Below the pieces are notes generated by a model. That model did not search any database, was not told the DNA's origin, and saw nothing but the letters and a program-made list of their open reading frames with translations. A stretch of DNA of 64,000 bases from Chromobacterium amazonense. GTDB taxonomy: Bacteria; Pseudomonadota; Gammaproteobacteria; Burkholderiales; Chromobacteriaceae. Location of the stretch: contig NZ_MKCR01000026.1 in the NCBI RefSeq assembly GCF_001855565.1, positions 1 through 64,000 on the forward strand, read 5' to 3'. Each line of letters begins with the position of its first letter. Positions within the stretch are counted from its first letter, which is position 1. The position numbers and the translations under genes were made by a program. Of the stretch, positions 26,723-37,466 are shown one piece after another.

Positions 26723-26728
26723 TATAAT
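26723..26728 (+). promoter_or_regulatory. TATAAT immediately before the srkA start
   Basis: A perfect -10 hexamer ends 6 nt before the srkA ATG. Transcription would then begin at or next to the A of the ATG, giving a leaderless mRNA. No good -35 is seen. Confidence 0.4.
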
Positions 26729-26734
26729 CGAGCG

Positions 26735-27724
26735 ATGGAAAACACATTGCCTCCCCCGTTCGCCGCCTTGACGCCGGACGCCATTCTCGATGCGGTCGAG
26801 AGCCTGGGCCTGAGGGCCAGCGGCAGCCTGCTGGCGCTGAACAGCTATGAAAACCGCGTCTATCAGATCGGCATCGATGACGCGCCGCCGCTGATCGCCA
26901 AGTTCTACCGGCCACAGCGCTGGAGCGACGCCGCCATCCTGGAGGAGCACGCATTCAGCCTGGCGCTGGCCGAGCGCGAGATTCCGGCGGTGCCGCCGCT
27001 GCTGTTGCAGGGCCAGACCTTGCATCATCACGGCGGTTTCCGCTTCGCCTTGTTCGAGCGCCGCGGCGGCCGGGTGCCGGAGCTGGACCGGGCCGACACG
27101 CTGCAATGGATTGGCCGTTTTCTCGGCCGCATCCACGCCTTGGGCCGGACCGAGGTTTATCAGCATCGTCCCGTCCTGGATTTGCAAAGCTTCGGCCGCG
27201 AACCGGCCGCCTTTATCTTGGCCGGCGACTGGCTGCCGCCGGAGCTGGCGCCGGTATATCGCGGCGTGGTGGAGCAGGCGCTGGACGGGGTAGCGCGTTG
27301 TTTCGAGCGCGCCGGCAACGTCGCCGCTCTGCGGCTGCATGGCGATTGCCATGTCGGCAATCTGTTGTGGACCGACGCCGGTCCGCACTTCGTCGATTTC
27401 GACGACAGCCGCAGCGGACCGGCAGTGCAGGATTTGTGGATGCTTTTGTCGGGCGAGCGTGAGGAGCAGTCGCGCCAATTGGCCGAAGTCTTGGCCGGCT
27501 ACGAGGACTTCTGCGACTTCGATTTGCGCGAGCTGAACCTGGTGGAGGCCCTGCGCACGCTGCGGCTGATCCACTACAGCGCCTGGCTGGCGCGGCGCTG
27601 GCATGATCCGGCGTTTCCGGCGGCCTTCCCGTGGTTTGGCAGTTCCCGCTATTGGGAGGAACAGATTCTGGGGCTGCGCGAGCAGATCGCGCAGATGTAC
27701 GAGCCGCCGCTGTGGTCCAACTGA
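26735..27724 (+). CDS. srkA: Stress response kinase SrkA (YihE/RdoA family)
   Basis: 329 residues, the same length as E. coli SrkA. It is a eukaryote-like Ser/Thr kinase that protects cells from stress-induced death. Motifs: LNSYENRVYQIG near residue 40, LIAKFYRPQRW (ATP lysine), HGDCHVGNLLW (catalytic Asp, about residue 203) and HFVDFDDSRSGP (metal Asp). The end of the gene is 9 nt from the convergent REC-EAL gene. The start lacks a clear ribosome binding site. Confidence 0.93.
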   Translation: MENTLPPPFAALTPDAILDAVESLGLRASGSLLALNSYENRVYQIGIDDAPPLIAKFYRPQRWSDAAILEEHAFSLALAEREIPAVPPLLLQGQTLHHHGGFRFALFERRGGRVPELDRADTLQWIGRFLGRIHALGRTEVYQHRPVLDLQSFGREPAAFILAGDWLPPELAPVYRGVVEQALDGVARCFERAGNVAALRLHGDCHVGNLLWTDAGPHFVDFDDSRSGPAVQDLWMLLSGEREEQSRQLAEVLAGYEDFCDFDLRELNLVEALRTLRLIHYSAWLARRWHDPAFPAAFPWFGSSRYWEEQILGLREQIAQMYEPPLWSN

Positions 27725-27733
27725 GGCGCTGAA

Positions 27734-28939
27734 TTAGTTTTCCTGGCTGGGTTCCGGCTTGCGCTGCATGCGGTTCTTGACCCAGCTTTCAAACTGATCG
27801 GCCGCTAGCGGCTTGGCGAAATAATAGCCTTGTCCCATCACGCAGCCGCGCTCGCCGACAAAGCTCAGGTCTTTGGGCGTTTCGATGCCTTCGGCCACCG
27901 TGGTCAGCTGCAGCCGGCGCGCCAGCTCCAGTATGCTGTTGAACACCGCCTCCAGGTGCGGCTTGTTGGAGATCGAGGTGACCAGCGACTGGTCGATTTT
28001 CAGCTCGGTGAACGGGAAGCGCATCAGTTGCTGGAAGGTGGCGAAGCCGGTGCCGAAGTCGTCGATGGACAGCCCGACGCCGCTAAGCCGCAGCCGCGCG
28101 GCGATGCCTATGGCTTCGGCCAGGTTGTCGGCGACGGCGGTTTCCGTGATCTCGAACACGATGAAGCGCGGCGGCACGCGGCTGGCGCGGATGCGCTGGT
28201 CTATCTCGTCGGCCAGGGTCGTGCCTTTCAGCGACAGCGCGGACAGGTTGACCGACAGCGGCAGGCGCAGGCCGCGCCGCGCCCACTCCTGCCATTGCTG
28301 CAAGCCTTGTTCCAGCATGAGCAGCGTCAGCTCAGTGGCCCAGTCGCAGGCTTCTATCACCGGAATGAAGCGCGACGGCGGTATCACTCCCAGCTCCGGG
28401 TGATGCCAGCGCACCAGCATTTCCGCGCCTTTCAGCAGGCCGCCATCCAGGGTCACCTTGGGTTGGTAATACGGCACCAGCTGGCCTTGGTCCAGCGCCA
28501 GCCGCACGTCCTTATCCTGGCACAGCTCCACCTCGGCGCTGCTTTCCGATGGCGGCGTCCAAACCCGCCGTAGCAGATCCTCCAGCGCCTGTTGCCGCAG
28601 CGGCTTCTTGATGCCGCCCAGCACCGGCAAGCCCAGCTCCCGTCCCATCAGCTCGACGGTGGAAATCAGTAGATAGTCTTTGCCGGAGGCGACGATGATG
28701 GGAACCGACAGATTGTCCTTGGCCATCTGCTGGATCAGTTGCACGCCGTCCATGCCAGGCATTTCCAGATCGATCAGCACTAGGCTGGGCAATTGCTCGC
28801 GCATCCGCGCCAGCGCCTCGTTGCCATCCGCCGCCTGCCGCAGATTGACGATGCCGAGCTGTCGGCACAGATCGCAGGCATGCTGGCGTTGCACTGCGCT
28901 GTCTTCCACCACCAGTACATCGTCCATCTGCAGCACCAT
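27734..28939 (-). CDS. Response regulator with EAL c-di-GMP phosphodiesterase domain
   Basis: 401 residues. A receiver domain (residues 5-125, phosphoacceptor in LVLIDLEMPGMDG) is joined to an EAL domain (about 150-390). The catalytic set appears intact: AEMLVRW in place of EALxRW (the Glu is kept), NLSALS, FEITETA, DDFGTG, KIDQSLV, AEGIET and GQGYYFAKPL. It should hydrolyse c-di-GMP under control of phosphorylation, probably by the adjacent CheA. It is the last gene of the chemotaxis operon, 8 nt after cheB, and links chemotaxis to c-di-GMP. Confidence 0.92.
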   Translation of the reverse strand: MVLQMDDVLVVEDSAVQRQHACDLCRQLGIVNLRQAADGNEALARMREQLPSLVLIDLEMPGMDGVQLIQQMAKDNLSVPIIVASGKDYLLISTVELMGRELGLPVLGGIKKPLRQQALEDLLRRVWTPPSESSAEVELCQDKDVRLALDQGQLVPYYQPKVTLDGGLLKGAEMLVRWHHPELGVIPPSRFIPVIEACDWATELTLLMLEQGLQQWQEWARRGLRLPLSVNLSALSLKGTTLADEIDQRIRASRVPPRFIVFEITETAVADNLAEAIGIAARLRLSGVGLSIDDFGTGFATFQQLMRFPFTELKIDQSLVTSISNKPHLEAVFNSILELARRLQLTTVAEGIETPKDLSFVGERGCVMGQGYYFAKPLAADQFESWVKNRMQRKPEPSQEN

Positions 28940-28947
28940 GGCGGCCC

Positions 28948-30054
28948 CTATCCCTGCCGGCAGATCGCCTTGGCGATCATGTCCAGGGACATCACTTCGT
29001 CGGCGGCGCCCAGCTTGATCGCTTCCTTGGGCATGCCGAACACCACGCAGCTTTCCTCGTCCTGGGCGATGGTCTTGGCGCCGCAGTCATGCATCTCCTT
29101 CAGCCCTTTGGCGCCGTCGTCCCCCATGCCGGTCATGATGACGCCCAACGCGTTGCGGCCGGCGAACTTGGCGGCGGAGCGGAACAGCACATCCACCGAT
29201 GGCTTGTGGCGGCTGACTAGCGGGCCGTCCACGACTTCCACCTGGTAGTAGGCGCCGCTGCGCTTGACCATCATGTGCTTGCCGCCAGGCGCGATCAGCG
29301 CCCGGCCGGGCAGGATGCGGTCGCCGTTGCTGGCCTCCTTGACTTCGATTTGGGACAAGCTGTTCAGGCGGTCGGCGAAGGAGCGGGTGAATTTCTCCGG
29401 CATGTGCTGCACGATGGCCAGGCCAGGACAGGTGCGCGGCAGCTCGGTCAGGATGGCCTCCAGCGCCTGGGTGCCGCCGGTGGAGGTGCCGATGGCGACG
29501 ATGCGCTCGGTGGTGGTGAAGACATTGCTGCCGGTCGGGGCGGACAGGATGGCGTCGGCCGACAGCTTGGGGCGCGTCTCCAGCGCCGCCGCGCTGCTGC
29601 TGCCGGCGCCGGGCGCCGCGCCGCTGGCCGACGGCATCACCCGCATCCGGCTCATGCGCGCGGCGGCGGCGCCGCGCACCGCCATTACTAGTTGATTGGC
29701 GCTTTCCTCCAGGAAGCCCTTGACCCCGGCCGCCGGCTTGGCGATCACCTCCACCGCGCCGGCCGCCAAGGCCTGCATGCTGATGTCGGTGCCCTTTTGC
29801 GTCAGCGAGGAACAGATCACCACCGGCGTCGGACGGGTCGCCATCAGCTGTTTGAGGAAGGTGATGCCGTCCATCCGCGGCATTTCCACATCCAGCACGA
29901 TCACGTCCGGCCAATGCAGCTTCATCTTGTCCATCGCCATATACGGATCATTGGCGACATCCATCACCTCAATGCCGCTGGCCTTGTCGAAAACCTGGCT
30001 CAGCACCTGCCGCACCACGGCGGAGTCGTCGACGATCAGAACCTTGATGCTCAT
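28948..30054 (-). CDS. cheB: Protein-glutamate methylesterase / glutaminase CheB
   Basis: 368 residues. CheB removes methyl groups from chemoreceptors. The receiver domain starts [16 protein letters not shown] with phosphoacceptor Asp in [14 protein letters not shown] Ser/Ala-rich linker leads to the methylesterase domain with catalytic Ser ([10 protein letters not shown]), His (VQHMPEKFT) and Asp (MTGMGDDG). The ATG at 30054 overlaps the cheD stop (ATGA); the longer frame to 30531 runs through cheD and is spurious. Confidence 0.95.
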   Translation of the reverse strand: MSIKVLIVDDSAVVRQVLSQVFDKASGIEVMDVANDPYMAMDKMKLHWPDVIVLDVEMPRMDGITFLKQLMATRPTPVVICSSLTQKGTDISMQALAAGAVEVIAKPAAGVKGFLEESANQLVMAVRGAAAARMSRMRVMPSASGAAPGAGSSSAAALETRPKLSADAILSAPTGSNVFTTTERIVAIGTSTGGTQALEAILTELPRTCPGLAIVQHMPEKFTRSFADRLNSLSQIEVKEASNGDRILPGRALIAPGGKHMMVKRSGAYYQVEVVDGPLVSRHKPSVDVLFRSAAKFAGRNALGVIMTGMGDDGAKGLKEMHDCGAKTIAQDEESCVVFGMPKEAIKLGAADEVMSLDMIAKAICRQG

Positions 30055-30614
30055 GTGCGCGTCCTTGTGTTGGGAGGCGGCATCGTTTCCAGCTCGGCCT
30101 CTTGTGATTGTTTGATCCAGACATTGCCGCTGGCGACATCGAACAGCACCAGCCTCGGGCAGTTGCCGCCCAAGTCCTCTCCCTGCAGCCGCAGGCCAAG
30201 CTGTTTGACCATCGCCCGCGCCAGATTGATGTTGCGCGACGGCACGTCGTGGCTGAGCTTGCGTTCGCGGCTGAGCATCATCGAGGCGCCGCCGACCAGC
30301 CGCGCCTGAAACTCCTGCAGCGGCAGGCCGCAGGCCAGGATTTCCCGCAGCAGCAACAGCATCGCCTCGTCGCCGTAGCGGCCGGACAGGGTCTCGGTGC
30401 GGCGGTGGTTGCGCTGGGCCAGCAGGTAATGGCACATGCCGCCGACGCGGGCCTGAGGGTGCCATAGCACAATCGACACGCAAGAGCCGAGCAGCGTGCG
30501 GATGCGGGTGCCGCTGCCGCCGAAGTGCCATTCGCCAGGGTGCAGGAACACCGCGTCGCCGGACGGATCGGCGGCGAGCGGGGCTCCTGTTGCGCTGGGC
30601 GGGGATGGCGGCAT
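30051..30614 (-). CDS. cheD: Chemoreceptor glutamine deamidase CheD
   Basis: 187 residues. CheD deamidates specific glutamines of chemoreceptors. The catalytic Cys and His are in [13 protein letters not shown] and GGMCHYLL, with a conserved VGGASMM downstream. The N-terminal 25 residues are a Pro/Ala-rich extension. It is coupled to cheB by a 4-nt overlap. In many clusters cheR sits beside cheD; here it does not. Confidence 0.93.
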   Translation of the reverse strand: MPPSPPSATGAPLAADPSGDAVFLHPGEWHFGGSGTRIRTLLGSCVSIVLWHPQARVGGMCHYLLAQRNHRRTETLSGRYGDEAMLLLLREILACGLPLQEFQARLVGGASMMLSRERKLSHDVPSRNINLARAMVKQLGLRLQGEDLGGNCPRLVLFDVASGNVWIKQSQEAELETMPPPNTRTRT

Positions 30615-30705
30615 GATGCGAGGCTTCCTTGTTTTGCGCCGGAGCGAGCCGGCGGCTTGTGTGTTATTTCAATCTAGTACAGTCCGCTGACGGGTAGGCC
30701 CGGTT

Positions 30706-32325
30706 TCAGAAACGGTACATATCGCCGTGCTCGTCTGTTTCGGCCGCATCCGGTGCGTAGGCCGGCGTTGCCGCCATGGCTAAGGCGGGCGCAGCGCCGG
30801 CTGCCATCCCCGCCGTATTGCCCAGATGGAAGAAGGCCATGGCCTGTTGCAGCCGCTCCGCTTGCATATTCATCTCCGCCGCGGTGGAGGCCAACTCTTC
30901 GCTGGCGGCCGCGTTTTGCTGGGTGGAGTGGTTCAGATGCTGAATGGCCTGGCTGATCTGGCCTATGCCGCCTGCCTGCTCCTGGGTGGCGGCGGCGATT
31001 TCCTGCACCAGGTCGGCGGTGCGGCCGCTGGAGCTGACGATCTCCAGCAGCAGGCGGCCGGCCTGTTCGGCCACGGTGACGCTGTGTTCGGCCAGTTCGC
31101 CGATTTCTTGCGCCGCCACCTGGCTGCGCTCCGCCAGCTTGCGCACTTCGGCCGCCACCACGGCGAAGCCGGCGCCGTGTTTGCCGGCCCGCGCCGCCTC
31201 GATGGCGGCGTTCAGCGCCAATAGATTGGTCTGGTAGGCGATGTCGTCGATGATGCCGACCCGTTCGGCGATCTGGCGCATCGCCAGCACAGTCTGCTGC
31301 ACAGCCTTGCCGCCTTCGGTGGCTTCTTCCGATGCCTTTTCGGCGATGGCTTCGGTGGTGCGCGAGTTGTCGCTGGTCTGGCTGACCGAGGCCGAGACCT
31401 GTTCGATCGAGGCCGAACTTTGTTCCACGCCGGCGGCCGATGCGCTGGCGCTTTGCGACAAGGCCATGGAGGTGGCGCTGATTTGCTGGGCCGCGCTGGC
31501 GATGCCATCCGCGCCTATCTTGACGTCGCCGATGATGGTCCGCAGCTGCTGGCACATTTGCTGCATGGCGTCGCGCAGGCTGTTCTGCGGAGCGGGCGTG
31601 ACGGCGATGTTCAGCCGGCCCGCGGCCACCTCGCGCGCGATATCGGCCACCGCCTGCGGTTCGCCGCCCAATTGGCGCACCAGCTGACGGTATATCCAGG
31701 TCAAGGAGCCGGTCAGCAGCAGCAGCACGGCGAGGCTGACCGAACCGAGCAAGGAGAAGGTGAGCCGGGTATTGCGTTCGGCTTCCGTTTCCGTTGCCTG
31801 CTGCATCTGGTTGGTTTTGTCGATCAAGGGCTGGATGGCCTGGTGGTTGAGCTCGTAGTCGGCCGACAGCCGGTCGAATGAGCGGTTGATCTCCAGTTGA
31901 TCATGGGCTTCCAGCGCCGGCAGCAAATGCGTCTCCAATTCCTGGAAGAAGGCGTCCGCCGTGGGCTTGACTTTCTGTTCCAGCATGGCGCGCATATCGG
32001 GCGGCAGATCGCTGGCCTGCCACTTTTTCTGGCTGTCATAGAATGCGGCGCGCTTGGCTCGCAGCTCGTTGAACCACTGCTGGCGCAGCGAGGGGTCGCT
32101 GGTGTTGCGCAGCATGTTCACCGCCAGAAAGGCGGCGACCAGGTCCTGATTGGGCGGGTCCAGGTCGTTGATGAAATCCTTGCCCAGTACCACCTGATGG
32201 TACAGCGCGCCGTTGATCATCACAGCGCGCATGCCCAGCCAGGCGGTGACGGTCAGCAGGCCCAGTCCCAGCAGCACGCAGACGATCAACAGGCTGAATT
32301 GTTGGCGGATGGTGAGGTTTTTCAT
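30706..32325 (-). CDS. Methyl-accepting chemotaxis protein 1
   Basis: 539 residues. The topology is helix (about 8-30), periplasmic helical domain (35-185, four-helix-bundle type), helix (about 190-212), HAMP, then a signalling domain with the hairpin tip [23 protein letters not shown] and [16 protein letters not shown]. The C-terminus ends DMYRF with no NWETF-like CheR docking peptide. It is transcribed with cheW and a second receptor. The ligand cannot be read from the sequence. Confidence 0.94.
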   Translation of the reverse strand: MKNLTIRQQFSLLIVCVLLGLGLLTVTAWLGMRAVMINGALYHQVVLGKDFINDLDPPNQDLVAAFLAVNMLRNTSDPSLRQQWFNELRAKRAAFYDSQKKWQASDLPPDMRAMLEQKVKPTADAFFQELETHLLPALEAHDQLEINRSFDRLSADYELNHQAIQPLIDKTNQMQQATETEAERNTRLTFSLLGSVSLAVLLLLTGSLTWIYRQLVRQLGGEPQAVADIAREVAAGRLNIAVTPAPQNSLRDAMQQMCQQLRTIIGDVKIGADGIASAAQQISATSMALSQSASASAAGVEQSSASIEQVSASVSQTSDNSRTTEAIAEKASEEATEGGKAVQQTVLAMRQIAERVGIIDDIAYQTNLLALNAAIEAARAGKHGAGFAVVAAEVRKLAERSQVAAQEIGELAEHSVTVAEQAGRLLLEIVSSSGRTADLVQEIAAATQEQAGGIGQISQAIQHLNHSTQQNAAASEELASTAAEMNMQAERLQQAMAFFHLGNTAGMAAGAAPALAMAATPAYAPDAAETDEHGDMYRF

Positions 32326-32392
32326 CGGGGGTCTCCGCGTCGGGCCGGTGGCTGTCCACGACGGCCCGCAACTGCATGATGGCGAGCGCGCA

Positions 32393-32938
32393 TCACTCCT
32401 CCTCTGCCATTTCCTGGCGGCTCAGTTCGGACAGCAGCGACATTTCTTCCAGCGACAGCACTTTGTCCACGTTCAACAGCACCACGAAGTGGCTGTCCAC
32501 CTTGGCCATGCCTTCGATGAAGTCCACCCGGATCTTGCTGCCGAACTGCGGCGGCGGCTCGATTTCGCTGTCCGGGATGGCCAGCACTTCGTGCACGGTG
32601 TCCACCAGCACGCCGATCAGCTGGCACTGTTCCGCATGTTCCATTTCGATGATGACGATGCAGGTTCGGCGGTTGATCGCCGTTTGATCGCGCGCGAAGC
32701 GCAGCGACAGGTCGATCACCGGCACCACCGCGCCGCGCAGGTTCATCACGCCGCGGATGAACGGCGGCATCAGCGGCACGGTGGTCAGCTTGATGTATTC
32801 CAGGATTTCGCGTATCCGCAGGATGCCGACGGCGAAGGTTTCGCCGGCCAGTTGAAAGGTCAGGAACTGGCGAATGTCGCCTTGTTCCTCCTGGACCGGG
32901 TGGCCGTCGCTGCGGCGCAGAATGTTCAGTGCTGCCAT
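32393..32938 (-). CDS. cheW: Chemotaxis coupling protein CheW
   Basis: 181 residues from the ATG at 32938. CheW couples receptors to CheA. Typical features are [22 protein letters not shown], the loop [24 protein letters not shown], and [19 protein letters not shown]. The ATG at 32959 overlaps the upstream MCP stop (ATGA) and would add 7 residues; GGAG at 8 nt favours 32938. It sits between two receptor genes. Confidence 0.93.
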   Translation of the reverse strand: MAALNILRRSDGHPVQEEQGDIRQFLTFQLAGETFAVGILRIREILEYIKLTTVPLMPPFIRGVMNLRGAVVPVIDLSLRFARDQTAINRRTCIVIIEMEHAEQCQLIGVLVDTVHEVLAIPDSEIEPPPQFGSKIRVDFIEGMAKVDSHFVVLLNVDKVLSLEEMSLLSELSRQEMAEEE

Positions 32939-32955
32939 GGCTGCGTCTCCGGTGG

Positions 32956-34551
32956 TCATTCGATGCGTCGGAAAACATCGGCGCTGTGGCTGGCCCGCGG
33001 CGCCGCGGGCGCGCCGTGCGAGCCGCCCTGCAGCGTACCCAGATGGAAGAAGCCGATCAGATCATGCAGGTTTTCCGCCTGGCGGTTCATCTGTTCCGCG
33101 GTGGCGGCCAGCTCTTCGCTGGCGCTGGCGTTCTGCTGCGTGGTGTGGCTCAGCTGCTGTATCGCCAGGCTGATCTGGCCGACGCCGCCGGATTGCTCGC
33201 CGGAGGCGGCGGCGATTTCCTGCACCAGGTCGGAAGTGCGGCGGCTGGAGCGGACGATCTCCTCCAAGAGGCCCCCGGCCTGATCCACCAGCCCGACGCT
33301 GCCCCGCGCCAATGTGCTGATTTCCTGCGCCGCCACCTGGCTGCGCTCCGCCAGCTTGCGCACTTCGGCCGCCACCACGGCGAAGCCCTTGCCGTGCTCG
33401 CCTGCGCGCGCCGCCTCGATGGCGGCGTTCAGCGCCAACAGATTGGTCTGGTAGGCGATGTCGTCGACGATGCTGATCTTGTCGGCGATCTGGCGCATCG
33501 CCCGTATCGTTTCCTGCACCGCCTGGCCGCCGGCGGCGGCTTCGCTGGAGGCTTTTTCCGCGATGCCTTCCGTCATCCTGGCATTGTCGCTGGTCTGATT
33601 GATCGAGGCCGACATCTGCTGCACCGAGCTGGAGGTTTCCTCCAGGCCCGAGGCCTGCTCGCTGGCCGATTGCGCCAGCAGCTGCGAGGTGGCGTGGATG
33701 TGCTGCGCGGCCACGGACAGGCTTTCCGAGCCGCTCTTGACCTCGGCGATGATGGTGGCCAGCGTCTGCACGGTTTGCATGATGGAAGCGGCCAGGCTGC
33801 CGCGGTCGCCTTCGCGCAGCGTGATCCGGCACTGCAGATTGCCCTTGGCCACTTCGTGCATCATGGCCGCCACCTGCTGCGGCTCGCCGCCCAGCGTGCG
33901 CAGCAGTTCCTTGCGGGTCAACAGGGCGATCAGCACGCTGGCGGCGATGGCCAATCCGGCCAGGAGCAACAGGCGATTGCGGCTGGATGCGGTGGCGCGA
34001 TCGCTTTGCTGCACCAGGCCATTGTTCAGTTGGTCTTCATATTCGGCCAGCGCGGCGATGCTCTGATTCAATACCGCGCCTTTGCCGGCATTGACCAGCG
34101 CGCGGGCTTCGGAGGCCCTCTGCTGTATCGACAGCTCCAACGCATGCTGATAAGCCTGGTGCGCGTCTCGGCTGGCGGTCTGGATCGCGCCCATCAGCTC
34201 GCGCTCGCGCGCTCGGGTGTCTGACTCGCGCTGGAACAGCTGCGCCAACTGTTGTTCGATGTCCTGATAACGGCGCAGCGAATCCTGAAACGCCTGGCTG
34301 GCCTGCGAGGTTTCTCCCGGCTGGTCCGCCAGCAGGGCTGCCCGGATATCGATGCGGACTTCCTGATTTTGCTCCAGCAGCTGGTGCGCCAGCCGGTTTT
34401 CCTGATTGTTGATCGTGATGCCGTGGATCACTTCGCCCAGCTCCTGGAGTCCGAGCAGGGCGAGCGCGATGCACACCAGCAGCAGCGCGATGATGGCGCC
34501 GTAGCCGAGTGCTTGCTGAGTGGCGATGCGCATGTCCTTGAGGGCCGTCAT
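32956..34551 (-). CDS. Methyl-accepting chemotaxis protein 2
   Basis: 531 residues. An N-terminal helix (about 14-35, [16 protein letters not shown]), a periplasmic helical bundle, a second helix (about 187-207), HAMP, and the signalling hairpin [23 protein letters not shown] with [16 protein letters not shown]. No NWETF tail. The ATG at 34551 overlaps the cheA stop (ATGA). The longer frame to 34953 runs into cheA. Its signalling domain is very similar to MCP 1, so the two are probably paralogues from a local duplication. Confidence 0.94.
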   Translation of the reverse strand: MTALKDMRIATQQALGYGAIIALLLVCIALALLGLQELGEVIHGITINNQENRLAHQLLEQNQEVRIDIRAALLADQPGETSQASQAFQDSLRRYQDIEQQLAQLFQRESDTRARERELMGAIQTASRDAHQAYQHALELSIQQRASEARALVNAGKGAVLNQSIAALAEYEDQLNNGLVQQSDRATASSRNRLLLLAGLAIAASVLIALLTRKELLRTLGGEPQQVAAMMHEVAKGNLQCRITLREGDRGSLAASIMQTVQTLATIIAEVKSGSESLSVAAQHIHATSQLLAQSASEQASGLEETSSSVQQMSASINQTSDNARMTEGIAEKASSEAAAGGQAVQETIRAMRQIADKISIVDDIAYQTNLLALNAAIEAARAGEHGKGFAVVAAEVRKLAERSQVAAQEISTLARGSVGLVDQAGGLLEEIVRSSRRTSDLVQEIAAASGEQSGGVGQISLAIQQLSHTTQQNASASEELAATAEQMNRQAENLHDLIGFFHLGTLQGGSHGAPAAPRASHSADVFRRIE

Positions 34552-36758
34552 GGCGTGCTCCGTTGGGTAGAGGGGTCGGCGGTGGATGCTGGGGGGATGG
34601 TATGGGCGAGGCGTTCCGATTCCTTGCGGCAGGCATGCTGGATCAGCGCCGGCACGTCCAGGATCAGCGCCACTTCGCCGGTGCCGAGTATGGTGGAGCC
34701 GCTGATCGCTTTCAGCGCGCTGAACAACGTGCCCAGCGGTTTGATCACGGTCTGGAATTCGCCTTGCAGCGCGTCCACCACCAGGCCGGCCTTGCGCTCG
34801 CCGTATTGCGCGACCACGATGTTGCGGCGGGCGGCGGCGATGGGCGGCAGTTCGAAGAAGCGGCCCAGATGCAGCAGCGGCAGCAGTTCGCCGCGCAGGT
34901 TGATGCAGTCGTGCACGCCGTTTTCCGGCAGATCGGCCGGCAGCTCTATGCACTCCACCACGGCTTCCAGCGGCAGCACGAAAGTGGAATGCCCGACATC
35001 GACTAGGAAGCCGTCGATGATGGCCAGCGTCAGCGGCAGCCGCAGGCGGAAGGTGGTGCCGCGGCCGGTTTCGCTGTCGATCTCTATCGTGCCGTGCAGT
35101 TGTTCTATGCCGCGTTTGACCACGTCCATGCCCACGCCGCGGCCTGACAGATTGGTCACATGGTCGGCAGTCGAGAAGCCGGCTTCGAATATCTGCTGGA
35201 ATACCACGCTGTCCGGCGGTTCGTCTTCATGGCCCAGCAGGCCGCGTTCGCGCGCCTTGGCCAGGATGCGTTGGCGATCCAGGCCGCCGCCGTCGTCCGC
35301 CACTTCGATGACGATGCTGCCGGATTCGTGATAGGCGTTCAGCCATAGATTGCCGGTGGCCGGCTTGCCGTGCGCTTGCCGGATGGGCGGCGATTCTATG
35401 CCATGGTCGATGGCGTTGCGCACGATGTGCAGCAGCGGGTCGCCCAGCTTTTCCACCATCGATTTGTCCAGTTCGGTTTCCGCGCCGACGATGTGCAGCT
35501 GGATGTCCTTGCCCAGCTCGCGCGAGACGTCGCGCACCACGCGGGGGAAGCGCTGGAAGATTTCGCCTATCTGCACCATGCGCATCGACAGGGTGCCGGC
35601 GCGAATTTGTTCGATCAGATTGGCGATCGCCAGCGTCGATTCCACCAATTGCGGCTGTTGCGAGCGGCGGGCCAGCAGATTGGCCGCCGCGCCGGCGATG
35701 ACCAGTTCGCCGATCAGATTGATCAGGCTGTCTAGCTTGCCGGCTTCCACCTTGAGAAATTTGCTCTCGTGCTGGCGGCGGCTTTCGCCGGCGGCCGGCA
35801 TGGTGTCCGTTGTTGGGTGAGCCGGCTCGTGAATCGCTTCGGCGGCCTCGCGCGGCGGCTCGGGTTCGGCGGCGGGAGGCTGCGCCGGCTCGATGGCTTG
35901 GACTTCGGTTTCGTCATCGCCCAGCGCGCCGAACCGCCGCCAAGCCAGTCGCACCGCCTCGGCCTCTGCCGGCGTCGCATTGGCGCAAGCCTCCGCCAGA
36001 TGGACGCCTGCGCGGCCGAGCGGCCAGATATGCAGCTCGCTGTCCTCGCGGACGAATTCGAATACCTCGTTCAGCGTCTGTTCGTCGATGTCGCTGCGAT
36101 ACAGCACTTCCAGGCGCAGATAATTGGTTTCGGCGTCGAAGTCCTCGCCGATGGGCAGATTGCAGCTGACCGCTTCGATCTGTTCGATGCTGCCCAGCGT
36201 GGCCAGATAACGCAGGAAGGAAGAAGGGTCGAGGCCGTTGCGCAGCACATCCGGGCCGAAGCGCAGCGACAGCAGCCAGGGTTCTTGCTGCGGCAGGGCG
36301 TCGGGCGCGTCTGGCGCTTCTTGTTCTTGTTGCGCCTCCATGGCCGAGGCGAGTTCAGGCGCGGGCGCCGGAGGCGGCGCGGCCAGATAAGCCTGCAGCG
36401 ATTCCAGCAAGGCCGCGTCGTGCAGAGACGCCAGATCGGCCTTGTCGTCCAGCGCCTGTATCATCAGTTTGACGTGGTCGTGGCAGCGCAGCAGCAGCCC
36501 CACCAGCTCATCGTCCAGCCGCAGTTGGCCGTCGCGCAGCTGATCCAGAAGATTTTCCGCCTGATGGGTGAAGCCGACGATGTCATCCAGGCCGAACAGG
36601 CCGGCTGAACCCTTGATGGTGTGCATGGTGCGGAACAGTGCGTTCAGCTGTTCGCCATCGGCGCGAGCCGGATCGATGTCCAGCAGAATGCCTTCCATGT
36701 CGCCAAGCAGTTCGCGCGCTTCCTCCAGGAAGGTTTGCATGGCCAGCTCAAGATCCAT
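34548..36758 (-). CDS. cheA: Chemotaxis histidine kinase CheA
   Basis: 736 residues. The Hpt domain has the phosphorylated H46 in [14 protein letters not shown] middle domain ([25 protein letters not shown]) is followed by the dimerisation helix ([21 protein letters not shown]), an HATPase with [19 protein letters not shown] and GRGVGMDVV, and a C-terminal CheW-like domain. It autophosphorylates in response to receptors and passes phosphate to CheY, CheB and probably the REC-EAL protein. Its start overlaps the STAS gene by 11 nt. Confidence 0.95.
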   Translation of the reverse strand: MDLELAMQTFLEEARELLGDMEGILLDIDPARADGEQLNALFRTMHTIKGSAGLFGLDDIVGFTHQAENLLDQLRDGQLRLDDELVGLLLRCHDHVKLMIQALDDKADLASLHDAALLESLQAYLAAPPPAPAPELASAMEAQQEQEAPDAPDALPQQEPWLLSLRFGPDVLRNGLDPSSFLRYLATLGSIEQIEAVSCNLPIGEDFDAETNYLRLEVLYRSDIDEQTLNEVFEFVREDSELHIWPLGRAGVHLAEACANATPAEAEAVRLAWRRFGALGDDETEVQAIEPAQPPAAEPEPPREAAEAIHEPAHPTTDTMPAAGESRRQHESKFLKVEAGKLDSLINLIGELVIAGAAANLLARRSQQPQLVESTLAIANLIEQIRAGTLSMRMVQIGEIFQRFPRVVRDVSRELGKDIQLHIVGAETELDKSMVEKLGDPLLHIVRNAIDHGIESPPIRQAHGKPATGNLWLNAYHESGSIVIEVADDGGGLDRQRILAKARERGLLGHEDEPPDSVVFQQIFEAGFSTADHVTNLSGRGVGMDVVKRGIEQLHGTIEIDSETGRGTTFRLRLPLTLAIIDGFLVDVGHSTFVLPLEAVVECIELPADLPENGVHDCINLRGELLPLLHLGRFFELPPIAAARRNIVVAQYGERKAGLVVDALQGEFQTVIKPLGTLFSALKAISGSTILGTGEVALILDVPALIQHACRKESERLAHTIPPASTADPSTQRSTP

Positions 36759-37050
36759 CGCCGGTCTCCTCGTTGTCTGCGGCGGGGAGCAGCTCGCGCT
36801 GCAGGCCCATCAGCAGGGCGAACTCGCGCACGCAGCGGCTGGGGTCGCGCAGGTCCACTTTGCGGCCGCGCCGTTCTGCTTCGCGGCGCAGCCAGATCAG
36901 CACCTGGGCGCCGGCGCAGTCGAGCTCCTCTATGGTGGACAAGTCGAGCACGATGTCCTCTTCGCTGCGCAGCGCCTGTTCCAGATCGGCGCGCCATTGC
37001 GCGGCCTGGTAGATGGTTTGCTCATGCCCTGCGACAAGGGAAAGCGTCAT
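36748..37050 (-). CDS. STAS-domain protein in chemotaxis operon
   Basis: 100 residues forming one STAS domain (anti-anti-sigma fold): DIVLDLSTIEELDCAGAQVLIWLRREA. In classical anti-anti-sigma factors a Ser precedes the helix; here the position reads ELDCAG, so a phosphorylatable Ser is replaced by Cys/Asp. Small STAS genes are common beside cheA in such clusters. The role is unknown. It overlaps cheA by 11 nt. Confidence 0.85.
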   Translation of the reverse strand: MTLSLVAGHEQTIYQAAQWRADLEQALRSEEDIVLDLSTIEELDCAGAQVLIWLRREAERRGRKVDLRDPSRCVREFALLMGLQRELLPAADNEETGDGS

Positions 37051-37081
37051 GTCCTCTCCTGCGTCAGGTATCGGTTGCCGT

Positions 37082-37450
37082 TCAGGGCAGGATCAGTTTG
37101 GAAACGGCTGTCAGCAGCGCAGGCGGCTGGAATGGCTTGACCACCCAGGCCTTGGCGCCGGCCTCCTTTCCCTCGCGTTTTTTATCCTCGGAGGATTCGG
37201 TGGTCAGCATGATGACCGGAGTGAACTTGTAGTGGGCCAATAGCTTGATGTTCTTGAGCAATTCGATGCCGTCCAGCACCGGCATGTTGACGTCGGAAAT
37301 GATCAGGTGGATTTTGCGGCCGTCCAGGATGTCCAGCGCTTCCTTGCCGTTGCCGGCCTCCAGCACCTCATAGCCGGCGCCGACCAGGGTCATCCTCACC
37401 ACTTGGCGCAGCGTGGTGGAGTCGTCGACGATCAATATCGTTTTGCTCAT
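37082..37450 (-). CDS. cheY: Chemotaxis response regulator CheY
   Basis: 122 residues, a lone receiver domain. Acidic pocket ILIVDDSTT, phosphoacceptor D53 in LIISDVNMPVLDG, conserved Thr in MLTTESS and Lys in WVVKPFQP. It should carry the CheA signal to the flagellar switch or another target. It lies 16 nt after the CheZ-like gene and 31 nt before the STAS gene. Confidence 0.93.
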   Translation of the reverse strand: MSKTILIVDDSTTLRQVVRMTLVGAGYEVLEAGNGKEALDILDGRKIHLIISDVNMPVLDGIELLKNIKLLAHYKFTPVIMLTTESSEDKKREGKEAGAKAWVVKPFQPPALLTAVSKLILP

Positions 37451-37466
37451 CCGCCTTCCCCGTCAT

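Noticed and set aside
28948-30531. Longer cheB frame starting at 30531
   Set aside because: The added part reads through cheD out of frame with Arg/Pro-rich composition; ATG 30054 gives a normal CheB.
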